DNA of 64,000 nt from Zoogloeaceae bacterium (GCA_024235595.1 JACKMC010000001.1:496001-560000), one strand, 5' to 3'; shown: positions 17,819 to 26,749, numbered from the stretch's first letter. Program-made: numbers and translations. The notes: a model not told the origin generated them from the letters alone.

Positions 17819-17916
17819 GGTGAGTCCTCCTTGTCAGGTGGCAGCGAAGCGCCGCGCAGTCAATGGTGCGCCGTTCCCGGCAGATCCCTCAATGGCCGGC
17901 CCTCCCTTGCCGGTGC

Positions 17917-18633
17917 TCACCACTGCTCCTTGCAGGGGCGCAGGTCCATCTCGAAGGTCCAGGCGCTGCGCGGCTGCCTGTGCAGCTGCCAATAGGCCTC
18001 GGCGATGTCGTCGGGGCGCAGGATGCCGTCCGGCAAGCGTGCCGCGAACATCTCGGGAAAGAGCGCTGCGGTGGTCGGGTTGTCGATCAGGCCGTCGAGG
18101 ATGACATGGGCCACATGTACGCCTTCGGGGCCGAGCTCGCGCGCCATGCTTTGCGCCAGCGCCCGCAGCGCGTGTTTTCCGCCTGCGAATGCGGCAAAAC
18201 CGGCGCTTCCGCGCAGGCTCGCCGAGGCACCGGTGAACAGGATCGTGCCCTGGCCGCGCTGACGCATCGGGCCGGCGGCTTCCCGGCCCACCAGAAACCC
18301 CGCCAAGGCGCACATCTCCCACACCTTGCGGTAGACCCGGGCCGTCGTCTCGGCGATCGGGAAGCGGACGTTTCCGCCGACGTTGAAGATGCAGGCGGCG
18401 AGCGGCCCGATCCGTTCGGCCTGTGCCACCAGCGCGCGGACGGCCTGCTCGTCGCGAGCGTCCGAATGCACTGCCGTAGCGCGGCCACCCGCCGCTTCGA
18501 TCGATGCCACGAGCGCGGACAGATCGCCTCGGCGACGGGTTGCCAGCACATGCAGGCCTTCGCGCGCAAAGCGCCGGGCGATGGCTGCGCCGAGGTTGTC
18601 GCCGGCGCCGACGACGAGGGCCGTCTGGGTCAT
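17917..18633 (-). CDS. Short-chain dehydrogenase/reductase lacking the catalytic Tyr
   Basis: The protein has 238 residues with an SDR Rossmann fold: VVGAGDNLGAAIARRFA binds the nucleotide, ATRRRGDL follows strand 2, and FNVGGN takes the place of NNAG. The active-site region reads FTGASASLRGSAGFAAF, then AGGKHALRALAQSMAREL. The Ser and the Lys are present, but the usual Tyr of YxxxK is Phe. It may be a binding protein or use another acid/base. The GVHVAHVILDGLID and WTFEMDLRPCKE segments are typical of one subgroup of these proteins in proteobacteria. AGGAG stands nine bases before ATG 18633. The TetR regulator gene lies just upstream on the same strand. Confidence 0.82.
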   Translation of the reverse strand: MTQTALVVGAGDNLGAAIARRFAREGLHVLATRRRGDLSALVASIEAAGGRATAVHSDARDEQAVRALVAQAERIGPLAACIFNVGGNVRFPIAETTARVYRKVWEMCALAGFLVGREAAGPMRQRGQGTILFTGASASLRGSAGFAAFAGGKHALRALAQSMARELGPEGVHVAHVILDGLIDNPTTAALFPEMFAARLPDGILRPDDIAEAYWQLHRQPRSAWTFEMDLRPCKEQW

Positions 18634-18815
18634 GGAGGAGTGCTCCTGTTGAGGGGCGCTGATGGCCCGGGTGGGAGAAGGCGCGGACCCTGCCTCGCCG
18701 CGATGCCTCCATGAATTTCACCGTACGGATCGCTCGCATACACCGAATTCATGGCATCGAATCCTTGCCCGCGTGGGCGGCTGCGCATGCGTGCCATCGC
18801 GATGATCGGCCGGAG

Positions 18816-19397
18816 TCAGTCCAGCAGACGCAGCGCCTGGGTGGCGATCGTCCTGAGCGAGGCCTCGTCGTACGTCCCGCGGCCGAGCACCCGGATCGCC
18901 ACGATCATCGACATCAAGCCCTTGGCGGTGGCCCCGGGATCGAGGCCGGCGGGGACCTGCCTGCGCGCCTGCGCGGCCTCCACGCTGCGCCGGAAGAAGG
19001 CCTCGAGCTCGCGCAGTGCATTGCGGACGATGCTGTTCACCTCATCGCAACTCGCTGTGAGATCGGAGGCCGTGTTGATGAGGAAGCAACCCTTCTTCCT
19101 GGTGTCGGCAACCGTCTGCGAGACGATCACCTCGAACATCGTGGCAATCGCGCGCATGGGATCGTCCAGGGCCTCGAGTTCGGCCAGCAGGGCGCCGCGG
19201 TTGTCCCTGTCGTATTTCTGCAGCGACTTGATGAACAGCTGTTCCTTGCCGCCAAAGGCGTTGTAGAGGCTGCCGCGGGTGATGCCGGTGCCGGCGATGA
19301 GATCCGCCATGGAGGCAGGCTCGAAGCCCTTTTCCCAGAAGACCGCCATGGCCTTGCCCAGCACTTCGTCTTCGTCGAACGATTTTTCCCAGGGCAT
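18816..19397 (-). CDS. TetR/AcrR family transcriptional regulator (NemR-like features)
   Basis: The protein has 193 residues. The helix-turn-helix covers about 27-50 (SMADLIAGTGITRGSLYNAF, then GGKEQLF). The C-terminal ligand domain has KKGCFLINTASDL. Cys104 aligns by eye with Cys106 of E. coli NemR (SGCLTVKLSAEV), the residue that senses electrophiles and HOCl, although this Cys is common in related regulators. A NemR-box-like palindrome (19443-19462) lies about 45 bases before the start, so autoregulation and control of the downstream SDR and HAD genes on the same strand are likely. The effector is unknown. The ATG at 19397 is the natural start. Confidence 0.88.
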   Translation of the reverse strand: MPWEKSFDEDEVLGKAMAVFWEKGFEPASMADLIAGTGITRGSLYNAFGGKEQLFIKSLQKYDRDNRGALLAELEALDDPMRAIATMFEVIVSQTVADTRKKGCFLINTASDLTASCDEVNSIVRNALRELEAFFRRSVEAAQARRQVPAGLDPGATAKGLMSMIVAIRVLGRGTYDEASLRTIATQALRLLD

Positions 19398-19442
19398 GGC
19401 ACGCCACCTTCGTCAGCTTGAGTCGATGTCGATGTTAGCATG

Positions 19443-19462
19443 TCTAGATCGAAAGGTTTAGA
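19443..19462. promoter_or_regulatory. Candidate operator (NemR-box-like inverted repeat) upstream of the TetR gene
   Basis: TAGATC (19445-19450), four bases, then GGTTTA (19455-19460) form an inverted repeat with two G/T mismatches; TC and GA outside extend it to eight bases per arm. The form TAGAYC-N4-GGTYTA matches the published NemR box TAGACC-N4-GGTCTA. It stands between the TetR gene (start 19397, minus strand) and ilvA (start 19631, + strand), nearer the former. Confidence 0.5.
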
Positions 19463-19630
19463 TGAGCCCTGCTTGACCAGCGGCGCGCAGGCCGTGCCTG
19501 TTGGAAAAAGGCTCGCGCTCGTCTGCCGCGTCGACCGTGCCGGCTCGCGGCGCCCAAAGCGTGTCTTGCGGCACCGCAATGCAGCCTGTTACGCTCAGCC
19601 ACTTTTCCCCGCGGATCCAAGGGTTCAGGC

Positions 19631-21154
19631 ATGAGCGACAAGCAGGCAGACGATTATCTGGAGCGCATTCTCAACGCGCAGGTTTACGACGTGGCGGAAG
19701 AAACCCCGCTCGATTTCGCGCCCAACCTGTCTGCCCGAATTCACAACAGCATCTACTTCAAGCGCGAAGACATGCAGCCGGTGTTCAGCTTCAAGATCCG
19801 CGGCGCCTACAACAAGATGGCCAAGCTCTCGCCGCAGGCGCTCAAGCGTGGCGTGATCTGCGCCTCGGCCGGCAACCACGCCCAGGGGGTGGCGCTGTCG
19901 GCGAAGTATCTCGGCGTGCGGGCGGTGATCGTGATGCCCACCACCACCCCGCAGATCAAGATCGACGCGGTGCAGAGCCGCGGCGGCGAGGTGGTGCTGG
20001 CCGGCGAATCCTATTCCGACGCCTACGCCCACGCGGTCGAACTCGAGAAGGCCGAGAAGCTCACCTTCGTCCACCCCTACGACGACCCGGACGTGATCGC
20101 CGGCCAGGGCACGATCGCCATGGAGATCCTGCGCCAGCACCCCAAGCCCCTGCACGCGGTGTTCTGTTGCGTCGGTGGCGGCGGCCTGCTGGCCGGCGTG
20201 GCGGCCTATATCAAGCGGGTGCGGCCGGACGTCAGGATCATCGGCGTCGAGGCGGTCGATGCCTGCGCCATGACCCAGTCGCTGGAGAAGGGCGAGCGCG
20301 TCGAGCTCGAGCAGGTCGGCCTGTTCGCCGACGGCGCGGCGGTCAAGCTGGTGGGCCAGGAAACCTTCCGCCTCTGCCAGCAGTATGTGGACGAGATGGT
20401 GCTGGTCGACAACGACGCGATCTGCGCGGCGATCAAGGACGTCTTCGAGGATACCCGCTCCATCCTCGAGCCCGCCGGCGCGCTGGCGGTGGCCGGCGCC
20501 AAGGAGTGGGTCAAGCGCAACAAGGTGCGCGACAAGACCCTGGTGGCGGTCGCCTCCGGCGCCAACATGAACTTCGACCGGCTGCGCTTCGTGGCCGAGC
20601 GGGCCGAGCTTGGCGAACAGCGCGAAGCGGTGCTGGCGGTGACCATTCCCGAGAAACCGGGCTCCTTCAAGAAGTTCTGCAGTGTGCTCGGCAACCGCAA
20701 CATCACTGAATTCAACTACCGCTACGCCAGCAAGGACGTGGCCCACATCTTCGCCGGGGTGTCGGTGCACAACCGCACTGAGGCCACCCGGCTGGTCGAG
20801 ATGCTGGAGCGCCACGAATTGCCGGCGCTCGACCTCACCGACGACGAGATGGCCAAGAGCCATATCCGCTACATGGTCGGCGGCCATGCCCCGCAGGCGG
20901 AAAACGAAGTGCTCTACCGCTTCATCTTCCCGGAGCGCCCGGGGGCACTCATGAATTTCCTCACCCAGCTGCGCTCGGACTGGAACATCAGCCTCTTCCA
21001 CTACCGCAATCACGGCTCCGACTTCGGCCGGGTGCTGGTCGGCATGCAGGTACCGCCGGCCGACAAGGCGGCGTTTCAGGACTTTCTCGAGTGTCTCGGC
21101 TACGAATACGCGGAAGAGACCGCGAACCCGGCATACCGGATGTTTCTTGGCTGA
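19631..21154 (+). CDS. ilvA: Threonine ammonia-lyase, biosynthetic (threonine dehydratase)
   Basis: The product has 507 residues, the length of the long biosynthetic form. It is a PLP enzyme that turns threonine into 2-oxobutanoate, the first step of isoleucine synthesis in the cytoplasm. The PLP Lys is K55 in FSFKIRGAYN. SAGNHAQGVA and the phosphate loop VGGGGLLAG follow. Two ACT-like regulatory domains fill the C-terminus from about residue 330 (VTIPEKPGSFKKF and FIFPERPGALMNFLT), where isoleucine and valine normally act. AAGGG lies eight bases before the ATG. It stands alone on the + strand, diverging from the TetR gene. Confidence 0.96.
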   Translation: MSDKQADDYLERILNAQVYDVAEETPLDFAPNLSARIHNSIYFKREDMQPVFSFKIRGAYNKMAKLSPQALKRGVICASAGNHAQGVALSAKYLGVRAVIVMPTTTPQIKIDAVQSRGGEVVLAGESYSDAYAHAVELEKAEKLTFVHPYDDPDVIAGQGTIAMEILRQHPKPLHAVFCCVGGGGLLAGVAAYIKRVRPDVRIIGVEAVDACAMTQSLEKGERVELEQVGLFADGAAVKLVGQETFRLCQQYVDEMVLVDNDAICAAIKDVFEDTRSILEPAGALAVAGAKEWVKRNKVRDKTLVAVASGANMNFDRLRFVAERAELGEQREAVLAVTIPEKPGSFKKFCSVLGNRNITEFNYRYASKDVAHIFAGVSVHNRTEATRLVEMLERHELPALDLTDDEMAKSHIRYMVGGHAPQAENEVLYRFIFPERPGALMNFLTQLRSDWNISLFHYRNHGSDFGRVLVGMQVPPADKAAFQDFLECLGYEYAEETANPAYRMFLG

Positions 21155-21648
21155 GTGAGCCTGCTCGAGTCGCCGTGTCGTGCCGAGCAATCAAAGTCGA
21201 AACGCGTTCATGGGAGACCCGGGAGTGAGGGAAGCATTTCTACCCGGCGGCGCGACACGGCGGGAAATTCACTGCTCCATGGCGGGCTGGAAGCCGGGCA
21301 ATGCTTGCTGTTCTGTCCCGGGGCGCGCCGTCGCAGGGAAAGCGCGCCGTGATCCTTGGGCTCCGCCGGTTCAGCAGATCGCAGGAAGGGGTCGGGAGAC
21401 AGCGAGTTTCACCTGAATATCGGAAGGGCATGACCGAAAGGCATGTCCTTGCATCTTGTCGCGCCATCCATCGGTATTGACATGGATCGGTGTTCCCGCA
21501 GTGGGTGCCGGTAACAGGCGCTGTTGGGTGACCCGCTGGCTCTTCACGGGGCAGGCAATGGAGTATTCGCCTCGGGTGCTGGCTTGCGGCGCAGCGCGCG
21601 GCTACGATGGACTCAGCCGGCGCGTCGGCCCGGCAGCAAAGGAGTGCC
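21155..21648. other. Intergenic stretch without a recognisable gene
   Basis: These 494 bases separate ilvA from the GltB-like gene. I see no credible protein: a 141-codon frame on the minus strand is rich in Cys, Arg and Pro and overlaps the next start. I also see no tRNA, known riboswitch or repeat. An AAAGGAG ribosome site for the next gene closes the region (21638-21644). A leader RNA or small RNA cannot be excluded. Confidence 0.5.
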
Positions 21649-23304
21649 ATGCTCACCTTTCTCAACCGGCTCTATCCGGTCCGCTACACCGCCTTCGCGC
21701 TATGCGTGCTGGGGCTGCTGCTGGCGCTGGCGTACTTCGCGGTTAGCGGCGAGGGCGGCTGGGCGGTAGTGGTGTTCGCCCTGCTGGTTGCGCTGGGCGT
21801 CTACGATCTGCGCCAGGACAGCCACGCGATCCTGCGCAATTATCCGGTGATTGGCAATCTGCGCTTCGTGCTCGAGTACATCCGCCCCGAGATTCGCCAG
21901 TACTTCATCGAATCCGACACCGATGCCGCGCCGTTTTCGCGCGCCCAGCGCTCGCTGGTCTACCAGCGCGCCAAGGGGGACTCCGACTATCGACCGCTGG
22001 GATCGCAGCTCGACGTCAAGGAAGGCGGCTACGAGTGGATCAATCATTCGATGACGCCAAAGCAACTCGAGAGCCACGACTTCCGGGTCACCATCGGCGC
22101 GCCGGTGCCGGGCCGCGACCCGCGCCCCGGTGAGTGCACGCAGCCCTACCTGGCGAGCATATTGAACATCTCGGCGATGAGTTTCGGCGCGCTGTCGGGC
22201 AACGCCATCGAAGCGCTCAACGCCGGCGCCAGGCGCGGCAACTTCGCCCACGATACGGGCGAGGGCTCGATCTCGGCGCACCACCGGGTGCACGGCGGTG
22301 ACCTGATCTGGGAAATCGGCTCGGGCTATTTCGGCTGCCGCAACGACGACGGGACCTTCAATGCGGAGCGGTTCGCGGCCAACGCGACCGATCCCCGGGT
22401 CAGGATGATCGAGCTCAAGCTCAGCCAGGGTGCCAAGCCCGGCCAGGGCGGCGTGCTGCCGGGGGCCAAGGTGACCGCCGAGATTGCCGCGGCGCGCGGT
22501 ATTCCGGTGGGCCAGAGCTGCGTGTCGCCGGCCACCCACAGCGCTTTCTCGTCACCGATCGAGCTGCTGCAGTTCATCGAGCGCCTGCGCGAACTGTCGG
22601 GCGGCAAGCCGACCGGCTTCAAGTTCTGCCTCGGGCATCCGTGGGAGTGGTTCGGCATCGTCAAGGCGATGATGGAGACCGGCATCACGCCCGACTTCAT
22701 CGTCGTCGATGGCTCGGAGGGCGGCACCGGCGCGGCGCCGGTGGAGTTCATCGACCATGTCGGCGTGCCGCTGCAGGAGGCGCTGCTGCTGGTGCACAAC
22801 ACGCTGCTGGGCGCGGACCTGCGGCATCGGGTCAAGCTCGGTTGCGCCGGCAAGGTGATCAGCGCCTTCGACGTGGCGCGCATGATGGCGCTCGGTGCCG
22901 ACTGGTGCAATAGCGCGCGCGGCTTCATGTTCGCGCTCGGCTGCATCCAGGCGCAGACCTGCCACACTGGTAACTGCCCGACCGGCGTCACCACGCAGGA
23001 CCCGGTGCGCCAGCATGCGCTGGTGGTGCCGACCAAGGCCGAGCGCGTTTACCTGTTCCACGAAAGGACGCTGGAAGCACTCAAGGAGCTGGTCGGGGCT
23101 GCCGGCCTGGACCATCCCGGCCAGATCACCCCCCACCACATCGTGCGGCGCATCGACGAGAACAACGTGCGGCTGCTGGCCAACCTGCTGCCGCAGGTCG
23201 CTCGCGGCGCGCTCCTCAAGGACGATCTGGGCGCCGAACATCACATCTACCGGCATTACTGGAAGCAGTCGCGCACCGATCTTTTCGGGCTGGCGGCCGA
23301 GTAG
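21649..23304 (+). CDS. FMN-binding glutamate synthase domain protein, membrane-anchored
   Basis: The protein has 551 residues. Two hydrophobic segments at the N-terminus (about 10-48, FALCVLGLLLALAYFAVSG and VVVFALLVALGVYDL) anchor it in the inner membrane. The rest is the FMN/3Fe-4S domain of glutamate synthase: SAMSFGALSGNAIEALNAGA, GEGSISAHH, KPGQGGVLPGAKVT, VVDGSEGGTGAAPVEF, and the cluster motif CIQAQTCHTGNCPTG. The glutaminase domain of true GltB is absent, so it probably catalyses another FMN-dependent redox step; its substrate is not known. The start is fixed by AAAGGAG five bases before ATG. It lies alone. Confidence 0.85.
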   Translation: MLTFLNRLYPVRYTAFALCVLGLLLALAYFAVSGEGGWAVVVFALLVALGVYDLRQDSHAILRNYPVIGNLRFVLEYIRPEIRQYFIESDTDAAPFSRAQRSLVYQRAKGDSDYRPLGSQLDVKEGGYEWINHSMTPKQLESHDFRVTIGAPVPGRDPRPGECTQPYLASILNISAMSFGALSGNAIEALNAGARRGNFAHDTGEGSISAHHRVHGGDLIWEIGSGYFGCRNDDGTFNAERFAANATDPRVRMIELKLSQGAKPGQGGVLPGAKVTAEIAAARGIPVGQSCVSPATHSAFSSPIELLQFIERLRELSGGKPTGFKFCLGHPWEWFGIVKAMMETGITPDFIVVDGSEGGTGAAPVEFIDHVGVPLQEALLLVHNTLLGADLRHRVKLGCAGKVISAFDVARMMALGADWCNSARGFMFALGCIQAQTCHTGNCPTGVTTQDPVRQHALVVPTKAERVYLFHERTLEALKELVGAAGLDHPGQITPHHIVRRIDENNVRLLANLLPQVARGALLKDDLGAEHHIYRHYWKQSRTDLFGLAAE

Positions 23305-23377
23305 CCGGCCATCAAATTGCCGCCGCCAGGGCGGGGCGAGCCCGGGAGGTCGCGCTTGCAGGCGGCCGGCGCGCGCC

Positions 23378-23659
23378 TCACTTCGCCTCGGCGAGCGCCT
23401 TCGAGACCAGCTCCGCCATCAGCGCGTTGAGGCCGCCTTCGTGGGCCGCACCCCGGGCCTGCAGGTCCTTTACCAGCTCGGCAGGCAGTTTGCAGGCAAA
23501 CGGCACCAGGCCCAGCGCCCTTTCCTGCTGGCGCTGCTCGCGCTTGTCGCTGGCCTTGCCGGCGGCGGCACCGAAACGGCCGGGCGTACCTGCGGCGCCC
23601 ATCTTGGCGTTGATCTTGAGGCCGAGGTTCTTCTGCAGATCGGTACTTTTCATGGTCAT
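23378..23659 (-). CDS. Small conserved protein, possible ribbon-helix-helix type
   Basis: The protein has 93 residues from ATG 23659; a second ATG follows two codons later. The middle is basic and flexible (GRFGAAAGKASDKREQRQQE). The C-terminal half (GLVPFACKLPAELVKDLQAR, then GGLNALMAELVSKALAEAK) has the strand-helix-helix rhythm of small DNA-binding or antitoxin-like proteins. No toxin gene is beside it. I do not know its function. It converges on the GltB-like gene and precedes the Hsp70-like gene's 5' neighbourhood without sharing its operon. Confidence 0.5.
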   Translation of the reverse strand: MTMKSTDLQKNLGLKINAKMGAAGTPGRFGAAAGKASDKREQRQQERALGLVPFACKLPAELVKDLQARGAAHEGGLNALMAELVSKALAEAK

Positions 23660-23792
23660 GGTGGTTGTGATGCTCCGCTGTTCCGGCAAATGTGCCTGCG
23701 GCGCGGATTATCCCGGAAACCGCAAACGGACGCGCTGACCAATCAGCCGCTCGCCGCCGGATGGGTGGGAGACGCGGCGACGGCCGCGACTT

Positions 23793-25052
23793 TCAGCCGT
23801 AGCGCCGCGCCGCCTCGACCGCGAGGCCGGTGCCGATGCTGCCGTATAGGTCGCCCTCGACGCAGCGCGCTGCCGGCAGCTCGGCGGCAATGCGCTCGCG
23901 CAGCTGGGCCACGCCGCTGGCGCCACCCGTGAAGTAGATGGTATCGACCTGTTCGCGGCGCAATACCGCCTGGTCGAGCAGCTCGCCGACACAGCCACCG
24001 ACCTGCTCGACCAACGCGCGGGTGGCGAGGGTGAAGTCCTCGCCGCTGATCGACAGCGCGAGTCCCGGCTCGAGACGGTCGAGTGCCAGGCTGGCGGCCG
24101 GCTGCTGCGACAGGTCGATCTTGGCCTGCTCCACCTGCAGCGCCAGCCAGTGGCCTTCGCGCTGGCTTACAAGTCGTGACAGGCGGTCGAGCGGATCGCG
24201 CAAGGCGGCGTCGCGATAGATGTGCTGCAGGTCGGCCCAGGCCTGACGGGTGTAGGCGAAATTGATGGTGTGCCAGGTGGCCAGCTGGAAGAAGATGCTG
24301 GCCGGCACCTGCGCGCCGTTCTTCATCTGGCCGCGATAGCCGAGCAGCGGCATCACGCACTCGAGGCTCAGCGCACGGTCGAAATCGGTGCCGCCGATGT
24401 GGATGCCGGCATTGCCGAGCAGATCTTCATGGCGCTCGATGCCGCGCGCGCGTTCGGGCGACAGGCGCACGATGGAGAAATCCGCGGTGCCGCCGCCGAT
24501 GTCGGCAATCAGCACCAGTTCCTCGGCCGCAAGCGAACGCTCGTAGTGCAGCGCCGCGCCGATCGGCTCGAACTGGAAGCTCACGTCGCGAAACCCCACC
24601 TGCCGGGCGATGGCCTCGAGCGTCTCCTGGGCCTTGCGGTCGGCGGCGGCATCGCCATCCACGAAATGCACCGGTCGGCCGAACACCGCCTGCTCGAAGA
24701 CGCGCCCCGAGCGCGCCTCGGCGCGGGCCTTGAGCTCGCCGATGAAGCTCGCCAGCAGGTCCTGAAAGCGCAGCGCACGGCCGTGCACTTCGGTCTGGCC
24801 GTCGATCAGGCTGCTGCCGAGCAGACTCTTCAGGGCGCGCATCAGCCGGCCCTCGTAGCCTTCCAGGTATTCGGCGAGGGCCGCGCGGCCGAAGCATGTG
24901 GAGTCCTCGTCGGCATTGAAAAATACCGCCGAGGGGAGGGTCGCCTTGCCGTCCTCGAGCGGCAGCAGGGTCGGCGCGCCGGGGCGCAGCCAGCCGACAG
25001 TCGAATTGGATGTGCCGAAATCGATGCCGCAGGCGCGGGCAGGCTGTTGCAT
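23793..25052 (-). CDS. Hsp70 family chaperone (YegD-like)
   Basis: The protein has 419 residues, much shorter than DnaK because the substrate-binding domain is missing. The actin-like ATPase is complete: GIDFGTSNSTVGW (phosphate 1), VFGRPVHFVDGD, LIADIGGGTADFSIVRL (phosphate 2) and IYFTGGASGVAQLRERI (adenosine site). This is the YegD type, a putative chaperone of unknown target. I place the start at ATG 25052 (MQQPARACGIDFG). The frame extends to 25175 but would overlap the Sel1 gene. It lies about 100 bases downstream of the Sel1-repeat gene on the same strand. Confidence 0.88.
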   Translation of the reverse strand: MQQPARACGIDFGTSNSTVGWLRPGAPTLLPLEDGKATLPSAVFFNADEDSTCFGRAALAEYLEGYEGRLMRALKSLLGSSLIDGQTEVHGRALRFQDLLASFIGELKARAEARSGRVFEQAVFGRPVHFVDGDAAADRKAQETLEAIARQVGFRDVSFQFEPIGAALHYERSLAAEELVLIADIGGGTADFSIVRLSPERARGIERHEDLLGNAGIHIGGTDFDRALSLECVMPLLGYRGQMKNGAQVPASIFFQLATWHTINFAYTRQAWADLQHIYRDAALRDPLDRLSRLVSQREGHWLALQVEQAKIDLSQQPAASLALDRLEPGLALSISGEDFTLATRALVEQVGGCVGELLDQAVLRREQVDTIYFTGGASGVAQLRERIAAELPAARCVEGDLYGSIGTGLAVEAARRYG

Positions 25053-25149
25053 GGGAAAGGTATTCCGCAGAATCCGAGGAGCGATGCTACCCGAGCGCGC
25101 GAGCGGCGGCCAGTGTCCCCGCCCGCTGTCGTGGCGGCTCAGGCGGTCG

Positions 25150-25956
25150 CTAGCGCTGAGCCCGTTCCGCCGCAAGTGCCGCGTTCGCGGCCGGGTGGTG
25201 CTGCGCGGCGGCGCGCTCGAGCCACTTCAGGCTGCGCTGGCGATCCTGCGGCCGGCCCTTGCCGGTGCGGTACATCACGGCAAGCGCATACTGCGCTTCG
25301 GCGTCGCCGGCTTCGGCCGCGGCGGTGAAGCGCCGCGCCGCTTCGTCGAGGTCGCGCGGCACGCCCCGGCCTGCTTCGTAGATCCAGGCCAGGCGCGTCG
25401 CTGCCTTGAGGTTGCCGGCATCCGCGGCGCGTTGGTAGAGCACCGCGGCCTCGCCGTGCTCGCCGCGGCTGGCGAGTGACTCAGCCTGCTCGAAGTCGCC
25501 CAGCGCTCGCTCGGGCTGCTCGAGTGCCGCCAGTCGATCGGCGGCATCGTCGTCGCCATTGTCCGCCGCGAGGGCGAAGTAGCGGCGCGCCTTGCCGAGG
25601 TCGCGAGGCAGTGCCCCGCCCGAACTGTAGAGCACACCGAGGCGGTACTGGGCTTTCGAGCCGCCCGCCTCGGCCGCGGCGAGATAGAGCGCTTCCGCCT
25701 TGGCCAGGTCCGGCGGTTCGCCAAGACCGTCCTCGGCGAGGATGGCGAGGTTGAACAGCGCATCGGCGTTGCCCAGCCCCGCCAGCATCTGCCAGACCTC
25801 GCGCGCTTTTTCGTATCGGCCCATCTTGAACTCGGCGTAGGCCTTGTAGTTTCCCATCGCCGGGTTGCGGGTCCAGTCGCCGGGGGTGCTGTCCTGGGCG
25901 CCGGCGCGGCCGCACAGGATCAGGGCCAGGATGAGGATCGTTGCGCGGGCTCTCAC
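25150..25956 (-). CDS. Secreted Sel1-like repeat protein
   Basis: The protein has about 268 residues. A signal peptide (ATILILALILCGRAGA) is followed by at least four Sel1/TPR-like repeats (for example DALFNLAILAEDG, KAQYRLGVLYSSGG, AATRLAWIYEAGRG and EAQYALAVMYRTGKG). Such solenoids mediate protein contacts; here the setting would be periplasmic. No ATG opens the frame next to the signal peptide; GTG codons at 25956 or 25965 are the likely starts, with AAGG upstream of the first. It follows the MipA gene by less than 30 bases and precedes the Hsp70-like gene. Confidence 0.8.
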   Translation of the reverse strand: MRARATILILALILCGRAGAQDSTPGDWTRNPAMGNYKAYAEFKMGRYEKAREVWQMLAGLGNADALFNLAILAEDGLGEPPDLAKAEALYLAAAEAGGSKAQYRLGVLYSSGGALPRDLGKARRYFALAADNGDDDAADRLAALEQPERALGDFEQAESLASRGEHGEAAVLYQRAADAGNLKAATRLAWIYEAGRGVPRDLDEAARRFTAAAEAGDAEAQYALAVMYRTGKGRPQDRQRSLKWLERAAAQHHPAANAALAAERAQR

Positions 25957-25984
25957 GAGGGGCACTGCCTTGCCGGCGGCCTGC

Positions 25985-26749
25985 TCAGAAGCGGTAGCCG
26001 AGACCGGCAAACATCGAGACCTGGGTCTCGTTGTCGACGATCGGACTGTCGGCGACGTCGCCGCCGAGCTGCCGGACGCGCACACCAAGGCTGGAGAACC
26101 AACCGCCAGCGAAGCGATGGGTCCAGTTGGCACCGAGGCCGTAGTGCCGGAGGCCGGCGCCGGCCTCGTAGCGGTTCAGTCCCGAGGCCGCTGCCTGGGC
26201 GGCGGTGACTCCATAGAAGGTGTTGTTGTAGTCGCTGTCGGCAAAGCTCAGCGTGGCTTCCACCACGATATCGTCGGCCGGCCCGAACTTCATCCTTCGT
26301 CCGCCGCCAAGCTGCACCTCCAGGCCGTCCGCCGCATCGCCGATACCTTGCGCGACGTCACCGCGGATGAACCAGCTATCCAGGCGGAGACGGAAGAAAA
26401 CGCCTGCTTCCAGTCCTGCGTCGATGTCGCCGAGTCCGCGCAGGCGCGACGAATCGCCCTCGTCCCTGCCGAAACGATAGCCGAGGCGCGGTCCGAAGGC
26501 GAAATTCGGGCTGGAAGACAGGTCCACCCCGAGGCCGCGCAGGGTGCCGAGAAAGTAGCGTCCGCGCTGGATGTCGATCAGCGGCAAGGCGCGCCAACGG
26601 TATTCGTCGGCGCCCTCGTACCGGGGCACATAGGCGGCCGCCAGGCCGAGCGAGGTAAAGGAGCGCTCGGCGCCACTGTCGGCCGCGAGGGCCGGGGCGC
26701 CGGAGAGGACGAGCAGGGAAATAGTGGCGAGGGAGCCGGCAGGGTTCAT
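25985..26749 (-). CDS. MipA/OmpV family outer membrane protein
   Basis: The protein has 254 residues with a signal peptide (SLATISLLVLSGAPALA) and alternating beta strands ending in an aromatic C-terminus (FAGLGYRF), as in outer-membrane barrels. AAYVPRYEGADEYRWRALPLID and NFAFGPRLGYRFGRD are typical of MipA/OmpV proteins. MipA of E. coli binds the murein machinery (MltA and PBP1B); other members form porin-like channels. The ATG at 26749 is chosen because it opens the signal peptide. It is first of a three-gene run with the Sel1 and Hsp70-like genes. Confidence 0.88.
   Translation of the reverse strand: MNPAGSLATISLLVLSGAPALAADSGAERSFTSLGLAAAYVPRYEGADEYRWRALPLIDIQRGRYFLGTLRGLGVDLSSSPNFAFGPRLGYRFGRDEGDSSRLRGLGDIDAGLEAGVFFRLRLDSWFIRGDVAQGIGDAADGLEVQLGGGRRMKFGPADDIVVEATLSFADSDYNNTFYGVTAAQAAASGLNRYEAGAGLRHYGLGANWTHRFAGGWFSSLGVRVRQLGGDVADSPIVDNETQVSMFAGLGYRF

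Noticed and set aside
21240..21665. Open frame of 141 codons on the minus strand in the ilvA to GltB-like gap
   Set aside because: Rich in Cys, Arg and Pro, no family sequence, and it overlaps the next gene's start and ribosome site.
24222..25328. Open frame of 368 codons on the + strand opposite the Hsp70-like gene
   Set aside because: Shadow of the Hsp70 coding strand; no recognisable domain.
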